Assembly: GCF_007474545.1 (NCBI RefSeq)
Contig: NZ_VKOG01000001.1
Span: 496,001 to 560,000, forward strand
Direction of reading: 5' to 3'
Length of the DNA stretch: 64,000 nucleotides
Origin: Chryseobacterium binzhouense
GTDB taxonomy: Bacteria > Bacteroidota > Bacteroidia > Flavobacteriales > Weeksellaceae
Shown here: piece after piece, positions 1 through 6,754 of the stretch
How the letters are laid out: every line of letters starts with the position of its first letter
Position numbering within the stretch: position 1 is the first letter of the stretch
Made by a program: the position numbers and the translations under genes
The notes under the pieces: generated by a model
What the model saw: only the letters and a program-made list of their open reading frames with translations
The model's database searches: none
Told to the model about the DNA's origin: nothing

Positions 1-661
1 TTCGGATAATCGACAGCAGATTTAATAAAGTATTTTGCTTACTTGTGAAAATCTCAGATTTTGTATGTTTCTTTAATTCTTTTGAGGTGGTTTCTCCAAT
101 AGAAAAAAGGATGGCACCTTCTAAAGAATTATTTTTTGCAAAACTACGAACTCCGCTTGGGCTAAAAAAAACTATTGCGTGATATTTCTCATTTATTACA
201 GGATAAAGTGGTTCTGTTTCATAAACAGTAATTTTTTTATACTCAATATTCTGCAGCGGGAGTTCTCGGTCTAGTACATCTAACGCTAAATTTCCGCAAA
301 AATGAATAAACTTTTCATGCGCGCAGTTTTCGATAATAAAATGAGAGAGTGTTTCTGCATTTTTTAAAACCTTAAAGGTTCCGAAACCGTTTTTACGAAG
401 TTCTTTTTTCGTTTTTTCTCCTACACAGTAGATTTTATTGTAGTTTTTGGCTGTGAAATCTTCGTTTGGCTGAAATTTGTTTTCAAAAAATGCCTTTACC
501 CCGTTTGAACTGGTGAAGATTAAAGATTTATCTTTTAAATCGAAACTTTTTACGGAAAGTGATTTTGTTTTTATTACCTCAATGCATTCAGCCGTAATAT
601 CATCTCCCAATTTTTCGGAGATGTATTTTAGGTCTAAATTTTTGGTAAATAAAATGTTCAT
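1..661 (-). CDS. hemD: Uroporphyrinogen-III synthase, 3' end outside window
   Basis: An open frame runs leftwards from the ATG at 659-661 to the window edge without a stop, giving about 220 residues. It begins MNILFTKNLDLKYISEKLGD and contains SLIFTSSNGVKAF and AIVFFSPSGVRSFA, the paired SSNGV/SPSGV segments typical of the two HemD domains, plus IYCVGEKTKKEL and LFSIGETTSKEL. The family closes and rearranges the D ring of hydroxymethylbilane to uroporphyrinogen III in the cytoplasm. The visible length is close to a full-length HemD (about 240-250 aa), so only the last residues are missing. hemC and hemA lie upstream on the same strand, which supports the assignment. Two intervening cell-envelope genes and a 117-bp gap with small repeats separate it from hemC. 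Confidence 0.88.
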   Translation of the reverse strand, partial: MNILFTKNLDLKYISEKLGDDITAECIEVIKTKSLSVKSFDLKDKSLIFTSSNGVKAFFENKFQPNEDFTAKNYNKIYCVGEKTKKELRKNGFGTFKVLKNAETLSHFIIENCAHEKFIHFCGNLALDVLDRELPLQNIEYKKITVYETEPLYPVINEKYHAIVFFSPSGVRSFAKNNSLEGAILFSIGETTSKELKKHTKSEIFTSKQNTLLNLLSIIR

Positions 662-680
662 TATTTAAATTGTATAATTT

Positions 681-770
681 TTACGTAAAGGTCGCAAAGA
701 TTACTTTTAAGTTATTGAGGATATTTTCGTTCATAAATGCGTTACACTCAGCAAAGAGCGTAAAGTTTTT
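681..770. repeat. AAAGGTCGCAAAG-type intergenic repeat, copy 1
   Basis: The gap between hemD and the amidase gene holds TTACGTAAAGGTCGCAAAGA at 681-700 and a related GCAAAGAGCGTAAAG unit near 751-765. The core AAAGGTCGCAAAGATT recurs at 2112-2127 in the next gap. Short GCAAAG/GTAAAG intergenic elements of this kind are scattered in many flavobacterial genomes; their function is unknown. No gene is visible here. Confidence 0.45.
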
Positions 771-778
771 AATATTAA

Positions 779-1435
779 TTATGGTTTGTCTTTTAATTTT
801 AGATCAATGACCTGAAGTCTTACTTTATTCATAAAATCTTTTCCCGGATCTTCTTTGCCGGTGAAATAGTTCGGGTCTGATTCTTTCCACAGTTTAGAAT
901 TTCTGAAAACGCCATATTCCGAATGACCGATGAGGTATTCTATTTTATATTTTTGAGCTAAATATCTTACTAACTGTGCGTTTGCAGTAACTTGTTTCTC
1001 TGTAAGAGGCTGCTTTTTGCTTCCTATATTTTCAACTCCGATGGCACAGTAGTTTAAGCCTATTGTGTGTCTCGCAAACATATTCGGTTCCATCAGCTGA
1101 TAAATCGTTCCGTCTCTGTCTATGATAAATTGCGATGAAACATTCAGTGTACTTTGCTTTTTTAAAGTATTTCTGGTGTTTTCCAGATGTGTTTTATTGA
1201 AATATTTAAAGTTGCTTTCAACTGTTCCGCCTGCAGTGTAATGCAAAACAATCATTTTAGGAATAATGACCGGATTTTTTTGTACTAAGCCATGATGATC
1301 CTTCAGATATTCCAGGCTTAACCGCACTCTTTCCTCGTTGTAGCTGATTGGTTTACTGATGATTTTAATTTCACTTTTCTGTGCTGTTGAAAAGCTGCCA
1401 ATCAACAAAAACAGAAAATAGATCAAGTTTTTCAT
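779..1435 (-). CDS. N-acetylmuramoyl-L-alanine amidase (Amidase_2/PGRP fold), secreted
   Basis: The 218-aa protein has an N-terminal signal peptide (residues 1-18, MKNLIYFLFLLIGSFSTAQ) and then an amidase-2 domain. Visible family marks are the zinc-ligand region MIVLHYTAGGT (H near 66), QFIIDRDGTIYQL, RHTIGLNYCAIGVENIG and the later IGHSEYG histidine. Such enzymes cut the amide bond between muramic acid and L-alanine in peptidoglycan and would act in the periplasm. The start is the ATG at 1433-1435, 6 bp after the stop of the upstream DUF1287-like gene, so the two are probably co-transcribed. Both look like cell-wall or murein-related exported proteins placed between hemC and hemD. The substrate details are inferred. 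Confidence 0.85.
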   Translation of the reverse strand: MKNLIYFLFLLIGSFSTAQKSEIKIISKPISYNEERVRLSLEYLKDHHGLVQKNPVIIPKMIVLHYTAGGTVESNFKYFNKTHLENTRNTLKKQSTLNVSSQFIIDRDGTIYQLMEPNMFARHTIGLNYCAIGVENIGSKKQPLTEKQVTANAQLVRYLAQKYKIEYLIGHSEYGVFRNSKLWKESDPNYFTGKEDPGKDFMNKVRLQVIDLKLKDKP

Positions 1436-1441
1436 ATCCTT

Positions 1442-2023
1442 TTATTTCTGATATTGATAATGTCCAGTAATGGTAAAATTGAACAGGCAATCTTCAATTA
1501 CTTGTCCGCCACCAATATTATGAACAATTAAATATCTTTTTCCGTCTGCAGATTTTTTGTTGACCACAATTCCGATATGCGTTAAATTTCCAGGAAGAAG
1601 CCATATCACAATATCTCCGGGAACATATAATGCAGGATTTTTTTCAATAGGTTTAGATTTACCGAACTTGGCAAAGAATACCTGCAGATTGGGCACTCTT
1701 CTGTGATCAATATTCGTATCTGGTTTTTTCAGACCATATTTTTTAGGATATTTAGAAAAATTTTTCTTCATATCTTCATGTACTTCTTTCTGAAGATCTA
1801 TTCCGAGCTTTCTGTAGGCACGGATGACAACATCTGTACAAACACCCTTGTCTGCAGCTATATCTCCATTAGGATATTTAATTGAGTAATAAGCAGGATC
1901 GTAAGTGACTTTATCTTTAGTTAAGCTTAAAGCAGCATCAGACAGTTTTTGTGCAAACGTATTTTGAGCATTTACAGTAAAAACAAAAAACAAGAAAATA
2001 AATACGGAAAAATACTTTTTCAT
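1442..2023 (-). CDS. DUF1287-family exported protein (NlpC/P60-like fold)
   Basis: The protein starts MKKYFSVFIFLFFVFTVNAQ, a clear signal peptide, so the ATG at 2021-2023 is preferred over an in-frame start 36 bp upstream. About 193 aa remain. The body contains DPAYYSIKYPNGDIAADKGVCTDVVIRAYRKLGIDLQ, which includes the family Cys (GVCTD), then FPNLQVFF-like and WLLPGN-LTHIGIVV segments with a His (THIGIV) and YLIVHNIGGG. That Cys-His-His arrangement fits DUF1287, thought to be cysteine-peptidase-like proteins of the periplasm. The amidase gene follows 6 bp later, suggesting a two-gene murein-related unit. Function beyond the family label is unproven. Confidence 0.8.
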   Translation of the reverse strand: MKKYFSVFIFLFFVFTVNAQNTFAQKLSDAALSLTKDKVTYDPAYYSIKYPNGDIAADKGVCTDVVIRAYRKLGIDLQKEVHEDMKKNFSKYPKKYGLKKPDTNIDHRRVPNLQVFFAKFGKSKPIEKNPALYVPGDIVIWLLPGNLTHIGIVVNKKSADGKRYLIVHNIGGGQVIEDCLFNFTITGHYQYQK

Positions 2024-2104
2024 TGGCTTAATTTTGATCGAAAGAATTGGAAAGCTCAAAAGTCTTTAATCTTTATTGATCCATTATTAATCGTAATCTT
2101 TTTT

Positions 2105-2130
2105 AACGCAAAAGGTCGCAAAGATTCTTT
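2105..2130. repeat. AAAGGTCGCAAAG-type intergenic repeat, copy 2
   Basis: The 240-bp gap between hemC and the DUF1287 gene contains AACGCAAAAGGTCGCAAAGA followed by TTCTTT. It shares the AAAGGTCGCAAAGATT core with the copy at 687-702. The rest of the gap is AT-rich and shows no gene. Confidence 0.45.
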
Positions 2131-2263
2131 TATATAACAACTGTTTTTAAGTTTCAAAGGCGTTTGACTCAATAAAGAACTCAAAGGGTTTTCAATTATG
2201 ACAAATTACGGATAACCTTAAATCTTTATAAAAAACTTTTTATAAACAATAAATCTTGAAATA

Positions 2264-3172
2264 TCAGATCTGGTTTTTAATTTCAGCCATTAATTCCTTT
2301 CCTCCGTTTTCCAAAACTATATTGGCAAATTTTTCACCAAAATTTTCTTCTTCGTTATATTCAAAACTTTCGTCTGTGGCGATGTAATTTTTTCCGTCTA
2401 ATGAGCAAAGTGCTGCTTTAAAGCGAATCTGGTTCTCTATAATTTCTGCAAAAGCACCAATAGGCGCAGTACAGCCACCTTCGAGTGTACTAAGGAAATT
2501 TCTTTCGATCTCTACACAGATTTGTGTTTCTTTATGAGAAATTTGCTTCAGAATATCGTTAATCTCCTTTTTGTCAGAATGTCCGGCAACAGCAATTACA
2601 CCTTGTGAAGGTGCAGGAATCATCAAAGGGAGCATTTCGTAATCAATATCCATATTCATTCTTTTGATTCCTGCCAATGATAAAAGCGTTGCATCAAAAT
2701 CCTGTTCTTCAAGTTTTTGGAGACGGGTCTGTATGTTTCCTCTGATGTCTGAAAATTCAGCATCCGGATAATGTTTAAGCCAGAAAGCTCTTCTTCTTAA
2801 ACTGCTGGTTGCTAATTTAAGCTCGTGAAAGTCTTTATTTTCGGCAGATTTCCTTCTGATGAGAACATCCTGCGGATAATCTCTTTCAAGATAGGCGATC
2901 AGCTCGATATTTTCCGGAAGTTTAGTCGGAACATCTTTCAGTGAATGAACTGCAATGTCTATTTCGTCATTCAGCAAAGCCGTATCCAGATCTCTTGTAA
3001 AAACACCTGTAATTCCTAAAGAATATAAAGGCTGATTGAGATTTTTGTCTCCGGAAGAAACAATCGGGATGATTTCTGTGAGATAATTGAGGTTTTGTAG
3101 ATGTCTTGCCACTTCTCTTGCCTGCCAAAGTGCAAGTGCCGAATTTCGGGTTCCTATTCTAATGCTTTTCAT
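2264..3172 (-). CDS. hemC: Hydroxymethylbilane synthase (porphobilinogen deaminase)
   Basis: The protein begins MKSIRIGTRNSALALWQA, the classical start of HemC. The ATG at 3170-3172 is therefore chosen over a TTG 24 bp upstream, giving 302 aa, a normal length. Further marks are LKDVPT (AVHSLKDVPTKLP), the substrate-binding SSLRRRA and GNIQTRL segments, and EGGCTAPIGAFAE, whose Cys carries the dipyrromethane cofactor. The enzyme polymerises four porphobilinogens to hydroxymethylbilane in the cytoplasm. The start lies 14 bp inside the 3' end of hemA, so the two genes are translationally coupled. The product is the substrate of HemD, encoded further downstream at the window edge. Confidence 0.97.
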   Translation of the reverse strand: MKSIRIGTRNSALALWQAREVARHLQNLNYLTEIIPIVSSGDKNLNQPLYSLGITGVFTRDLDTALLNDEIDIAVHSLKDVPTKLPENIELIAYLERDYPQDVLIRRKSAENKDFHELKLATSSLRRRAFWLKHYPDAEFSDIRGNIQTRLQKLEEQDFDATLLSLAGIKRMNMDIDYEMLPLMIPAPSQGVIAVAGHSDKKEINDILKQISHKETQICVEIERNFLSTLEGGCTAPIGAFAEIIENQIRFKAALCSLDGKNYIATDESFEYNEEENFGEKFANIVLENGGKELMAEIKNQI

Positions 3173-4433
3173 TGAATTCTTTATTGGGTTGTTCAACTAA
3201 AATTTCGTGCATTAATTTACTAATTTCTTCGGCTTTTAAAGGATTATCAATAATATATTTTGCAAATCGGCTAGTAATTTTCTGAATCATCTTGTCAGAA
3301 AGCTCCATATCGTTGATATTGACGTATTTATTTTTTCGGTAGAAGTTGTGCATTTCGTTGCGCTCCATATTTTTCAGCACCGCTTTGAAGTGATGAATGT
3401 TCGGTGCAAGTTTTCTCTTTTTTTCCCATTCCAGAAAGTCTTTTGCCATTTCTTTAATGATTTTTTCGGCTTTCGGGATTTCTTTTTCTCTTTGCTGAAT
3501 GGTTTCCTGAATCTGCTTGGAAAGTTCGTCCACATCAATCAATGTGACATTCTCAAGTTCCGAAACGGCTTTGTCAACATTATTCGGAATCGAAAGATCA
3601 ATGACCAGAATTTCCTTCCCGTTTCTAAGGTGAGTCTGGTTGATGATTGGTGTTTTTGCTCCGGTTGCCACGATAAGGATATCTGTGTCTTGGAGTTCTT
3701 TCTCAAAATTTCCGTAATCAATATTCGGGATGTTGTATTTTTCGGAAATTTTTGCTGCTTTCTCCTGAGTCCGGTTGGCAATTTTGATTTTTGGCTGATA
3801 GACATGTTTTACCAGATTTTCCACTGTGTTCTGCCCGATCTCACCAACTCCGAGGAGAAGAATATTTTTTTCGGTAATTCTTTTCTGATTATTTAAAATA
3901 TAGTGCACCGCGGCATAAGATACAGAAGCGGCACCGTTGGAAATTCCGGTTTCGTTTTTTATTTTTTTGGAAATCTGAATGGCAGAATTGATAGATCTCT
4001 CTAAAAACGGATTGGAGTTTTTCCTTTCTTTTTTGAATCGGGCATAGGCTTTTTTGATCTGTCCGATGATTTCAAAATCTCCAATAATCTGACTTTCTAA
4101 TCCGGCTGCAACCCTGAAAAGATGATTCAGTGCTTCTTCTTTCGTTAAAATATTGGCAAACTGGAGAAAATCTGAAAGATTGACACCAATGGTTTTGCAG
4201 TATTCTTCTGCCACGAAAAGATAATTGGAAGTAGTGGTATAAATCTCGGTTCTGTTGCATGTGGAAACTACAAATGCATCTCCCAGATTTTCCTGATGGA
4301 TTCTTTCAACAAAATTTTTAATATTATCATCAAAAAAAGCAAATTTTCCCCGTGTTTCCACATCTGCCTTTTCGTAGCTGATGGATAAAACAGCAAAATT
4401 TGATGTCTGATGAATATTATTATACTGTGTCAT
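3159..4433 (-). CDS. hemA: Glutamyl-tRNA reductase
   Basis: The enzyme reduces glutamyl-tRNA to glutamate-1-semialdehyde with NADPH, the first step of C5 tetrapyrrole synthesis. The sequence shows the catalytic cysteine in VVSTCNRTEIYT (about residue 60), GLESQIIGDFEIIGQIKKAY, the NADPH-binding GVGEIGQNTVENL and IANRTQEKA, and a C-terminal helical dimerisation region. The length is 424 aa when started at the ATG at 4431-4433; a TTG 12 bp upstream is the alternative. A TAAATTTG -7 element on the minus strand (4443-4450) sits only about 10 bp before the ATG, implying a very short leader. hemC overlaps the 3' end by 14 bp. Confidence 0.97.
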   Translation of the reverse strand: MTQYNNIHQTSNFAVLSISYEKADVETRGKFAFFDDNIKNFVERIHQENLGDAFVVSTCNRTEIYTTTSNYLFVAEEYCKTIGVNLSDFLQFANILTKEEALNHLFRVAAGLESQIIGDFEIIGQIKKAYARFKKERKNSNPFLERSINSAIQISKKIKNETGISNGAASVSYAAVHYILNNQKRITEKNILLLGVGEIGQNTVENLVKHVYQPKIKIANRTQEKAAKISEKYNIPNIDYGNFEKELQDTDILIVATGAKTPIINQTHLRNGKEILVIDLSIPNNVDKAVSELENVTLIDVDELSKQIQETIQQREKEIPKAEKIIKEMAKDFLEWEKKRKLAPNIHHFKAVLKNMERNEMHNFYRKNKYVNINDMELSDKMIQKITSRFAKYIIDNPLKAEEISKLMHEILVEQPNKEFNEKH

Positions 4434-4442
4434 AATCAGGGG

Positions 4443-4450
4443 CAAATTTA
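4443..4450 (-). promoter_or_regulatory. Candidate -7 element of hemA
   Basis: The plus strand reads CAAATTTA, i.e. TAAATTTG on the minus strand, matching the Bacteroidota -7 consensus TAnnTTTG. It ends 9 bp before the hemA ATG, so the transcript would have almost no leader. I see no convincing -33 TTG at the usual distance. Confidence 0.4.
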
Positions 4451-4588
4451 CATAATTTTTGGGGAATTGTCCTCTGATTGTCTGTATGATAATTATCGTA
4501 AAAACCTATGAATTTGAAAATGATTTTTATGGAAGTGTATTAATATTATACTAATGGAAATTGTTATTAAAAGAGCCATGTTATTGTA

Positions 4589-4692
4589 GAATTTGTAATT
4601 TCTGCTCATCTTTATGTTTTAATAAAGATAGAAAATTTTAGAAAGTTTGTAAAATAAAAAGCCACACGAAGGGATTCGTGCGGCAGCGGAGG
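4589..4692. repeat. 104-bp direct repeat, left copy
   Basis: Positions 4589-4692 are identical to 6111-6214. Each copy ends in an imperfect palindrome (GCCACACGAA, 4-nt loop, TTCGTGCGGC; here 4661-4684) preceded by an A-rich stretch. Read on the minus strand this is a stem followed by TTTTTATTTT, i.e. a plausible intrinsic terminator for the minus-strand genes. Read on the plus strand it translates as ATRRDSCGSGGG followed by a stop. The two copies bracket the toxin-like pair at 4831-5901. Confidence 0.85.
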
Positions 4693-4777
4693 GGGATAAG
4701 TTAATTTTTTGAAATGTAATTTTGACTCATTATTATTTTTTATAAGATAAAAATAATACAATTGTGAGAATTATGTT

Positions 4778-4808
4778 TAAAAAAAGCCACACGATAGAAT
4801 CGTGCGGC
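4778..4808 (-). terminator. Intrinsic terminator after the 103-aa gene
   Basis: The stem GCCACACGA / TCGTGCGGC (4786-4808, one mismatch) is preceded on the plus strand by eight A residues, giving a T-tract on the minus strand. It lies 23 bp past the stop of the minus-strand gene at 4831-5142. It is a shorter relative of the hairpin at the end of the 104-bp repeats. Confidence 0.7.
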
Positions 4809-4830
4809 AGTGTGCTAATATATTTTTTTA

Positions 4831-5142
4831 TTATCTATTTGTCAAAGCATAATTTCCATTTTTATCTAAATTAATCTTAAGCTCTTCGAAAGAAATCAAT
4901 AAAGATATAGGTGTTTTATCCTTATCACTTATTGTGATTATGTAATTTTCATATATTTCATTAGGCAGAAAACCTTTTGAATAGTCGTACCATCCAGCCC
5001 AATAATCCATATTAAATCTATTATCCTTATCCTCTTTCTTCCAAAAAATTAGTCTTATAGGGTATTGATCATTATGATCCAATTTTAAATCTTTATAAAC
5101 CTTTGCTATGATTTTTTTTATCTGATCTTCTGTATGTTTCAT
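4831..5142 (-). CDS. Candidate immunity protein for the adjacent zincin-like toxin
   Basis: I do not recognise the family. The 103-aa soluble protein has no signal peptide or membrane segment. It is rich in charged and aromatic residues (FWKKEDKD, DYWAGWYDYSKG) and ends in a short beta-rich half (YIITISDKDKTPISLLISF). It starts 6 bp after the toxin-like gene at 5149-5901 and the pair is followed by a terminator, a layout typical of toxin-immunity modules in which the small gene follows the toxin. The immunity role is inferred from order, size and solubility only. It could also be a substrate-specific chaperone. Confidence 0.55.
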   Translation of the reverse strand: MKHTEDQIKKIIAKVYKDLKLDHNDQYPIRLIFWKKEDKDNRFNMDYWAGWYDYSKGFLPNEIYENYIITISDKDKTPISLLISFEELKINLDKNGNYALTNR

Positions 5143-5148
5143 AATTAT

Positions 5149-5901
5149 TTAATCTGAATATTTTAAAATTAACTTTTCCATTTCTTGATTTTCCAAAAAG
5201 GGTTGCTTATTCTCTTTGAAAAAATATTTAACATATTTGTAAGCACTGACTAATTCTTCTTCTCGGTATTTATTTTTGGTTTTGTAAATTTCTTCCCAAA
5301 CATTCCATTCCAACTCCCAAGGTTTTTCAGCAACCATTTTTCTATAGTTTTTTCTACCTAATTTTAATAAGTCATCGATATGAACATTTTCATGAAACCA
5401 TGCCATTTTAGGACAGTTTTTTCTTATCAGAAGTTTAATAGGACCACTCTCATATACCATAACTCTACCTTTTAATCCCGTAAGATACATGTTATGTGTT
5501 TCATCTATCCAAACTATTTCAAGTTTTAAGTTATGTTTTAACATTTTCAAATCAAGCTCACGAATGTATTTTTTTAACAGATTTGAAGATAAGACTTCAA
5601 ACTGACTTCCTCCAGGAAATAAATCAACTTGCCTCATGTCAAGTTCTGCAGCTTTAGTTAATTCGTCAATAGCTTCATCGGCTTGTCTGCGAGAAAGCTG
5701 TCCGTTTTCAACTAAATCATCAAGTTGTTTTTCCAGCTCGGCTGCATCTTCCGGTTTTTCTACCAGTTTTTTAGCACTTTTCCTCAACCCATTGTGAATT
5801 GCGACTGTAAGTTCACCCGATAAAGATAATAATTCCAGCCAAAATAGATATTCAGATAATGCTTTACCCCCGCTACCGCACGAATCCTTTCGTGTGGTCA
5901 T
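5149..5901 (-). CDS. Orphan polymorphic-toxin tail with zincin-like HExxH domain
   Basis: The 250-aa protein begins MTTRKDSCGSGGK, then has a helical charged linker (about 30-90) and a C-terminal domain. That domain holds MAWFHENVHIDDLL: HENVH at 170-174 is an HExxH zinc-peptidase motif, and Glu residues at 196-204 could supply the third ligand. This resembles the zincin-like metallopeptidase toxin (Tox-MPTase) group of polymorphic toxins. There is no signal peptide or delivery domain, so it looks like a displaced C-terminal cassette. The first codons form an imperfect palindrome (5875-5898) nearly identical to the hairpin in the flanking 104-bp repeats. An in-frame TAG lies 11 codons upstream. 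A candidate immunity gene follows 6 bp later. Confidence 0.6.
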   Translation of the reverse strand: MTTRKDSCGSGGKALSEYLFWLELLSLSGELTVAIHNGLRKSAKKLVEKPEDAAELEKQLDDLVENGQLSRRQADEAIDELTKAAELDMRQVDLFPGGSQFEVLSSNLLKKYIRELDLKMLKHNLKLEIVWIDETHNMYLTGLKGRVMVYESGPIKLLIRKNCPKMAWFHENVHIDDLLKLGRKNYRKMVAEKPWELEWNVWEEIYKTKNKYREEELVSAYKYVKYFFKENKQPFLENQEMEKLILKYSD

Positions 5902-6110
5902 CTTTAAATCTCCAATAAGGTTTTTGACCCTCTATGCTTCGAAAAACTAAATGTCTATGACTTGACATGATACACCATGTATTTCTAATCCTTTATTCTT
6001 TTGGCAAAATCTTAAACTTTCAAGAAAAATATCTTTGTATTCATTCTAACAAATACATCCAACCAGCCTACAACTGCAAAACTTATAAAATATAATCCTT
6101 CGGGATTGTG
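5902..6110. other. AT-rich gap without a supported gene
   Basis: About 210 bp lie between the toxin-like gene and the right 104-bp repeat. Only short frames are open. One plus-strand frame ends KYNPSGLWNL at the repeat boundary, but it is only about 35 codons with no good start. Together with the repeat and the transposase remnant it makes up the gene-poor stretch 5902-6453. Confidence 0.4.
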
Positions 6111-6214
6111 GAATTTGTAATTTCTGCTCATCTTTATGTTTTAATAAAGATAGAAAATTTTAGAAAGTTTGTAAAATAAAAAGCCACACGAAGGGATTCG
6201 TGCGGCAGCGGAGG
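6111..6214. repeat. 104-bp direct repeat, right copy
   Basis: This stretch is identical over 104 bp to 4589-4692, with the hairpin at 6183-6206. Read on the plus strand the hairpin translates as ATRRDSCGSGG and then a stop. Immediately after the repeat the sequence switches to the 3' end of a transposase gene, so the repeat edge coincides with a recombination junction. Confidence 0.85.
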
Positions 6215-6215
6215 A

Positions 6216-6402
6216 TAAATATGATCTTGAAACTCCACTAAGAAGAAAAATAGTGGAGGAATCGATAGAAATTTACAACGAATTGCGTCCTCATTTTTCA
6301 AACCATTATCTTACTCCCAACCAAATGCATAACCAGTCAGAATTGAAAATGAAAACCGATAAAACAAAAAACACTCGCAAAAACGTTTTTGCAAGTGTTT
6401 AA
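6216..6402 (+). pseudogene. IS3-family transposase (OrfB) C-terminal remnant
   Basis: Reading from 6214 gives DKYDLETPLRRKIVEESIEI, then YNELRPHFSNHYLTPNQMH and a basic tail, ending at TAA 6400-6402. The YNELRPH...LTPNQMH pattern is the C-terminal end of the integrase-type catalytic domain of IS3-group transposases. About 62 codons survive; the DDE core and OrfA are absent, so it cannot be functional. The remnant abuts the right 104-bp repeat and is followed by a strong hairpin, suggesting that most of the insertion sequence was lost in the event that shaped this island. Confidence 0.75.
6368..6400 (+). terminator. Hairpin at the end of the transposase remnant
   Basis: AACACTCGCAAAAAC and GTTTTTGCAAGTGTT form a 15-bp stem with one mismatch and essentially no loop, overlapping the last transposase codons. 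A weak T-rich region (TTTTTGTCTAAT) follows within 20 bp. It could act in both directions. Confidence 0.55.
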
Positions 6403-6453
6403 TTAATTATTTTTGTCTAATAAATCTGTATCGGATTTTCAGGACTCGTCAAT

Positions 6454-6753
6454 CTATTTAACAGGCCATCGTCCTGCTTCGTATTCTCCCATATAATATT
6501 CTTCAGACCTGTTTGTACCAAAGTCTATTATATTTCCTTTTTCATATTCTATTAAAAAAGGGGCATTACCAACTAAAGTATTGTCTTTATCATCTCTTGA
6601 TTCATAATATTTCTTTGTATTATAAAAGAAAACAATCCCGTATGGTTTTTTTATAGATAAATCGTGTAAAATAGCTAATTCTATTTTTTCTTCACCTACT
6701 AATTTTTTTAAATAGTCATTAGCAATTTCTAAAATTAATTCTTCTGTTAACAT
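6454..6753 (-). CDS. Imm35-like (YrhB-domain) immunity protein
   Basis: This 99-aa soluble protein contains FFYNTKKYYESRDDKD, LVGNAPFLIEYEKGNI and a C-terminal EEYYMGEYE. Those fit the Imm35/YrhB-domain pattern (an aromatic YNSKKY strand, then GNAP followed by a hydrophobic strand and a terminal YI..YE). In polymorphic toxin loci this family is a predicted immunity component. It begins one base after the stop of the 723-aa toxin-like gene upstream, which strongly suggests co-expression as the cognate antidote. The family assignment is from pattern recognition; the partner assignment is inferred from adjacency. Confidence 0.7.
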   Translation of the reverse strand: MLTEELILEIANDYLKKLVGEEKIELAILHDLSIKKPYGIVFFYNTKKYYESRDDKDNTLVGNAPFLIEYEKGNIIDFGTNRSEEYYMGEYEAGRWPVK

Positions 6754-6754
6754 A

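Noticed and set aside
3348-3896. 182-codon plus-strand frame
   Set aside because: It lies opposite hemA in another frame, and its Phe/Cys-rich composition is typical of a shadow.
6030-6120. Plus-strand peptide ending KYNPSGLWNL as an RHS-core remnant
   Set aside because: Only about 35 codons, no start, and no RHS repeats nearby.
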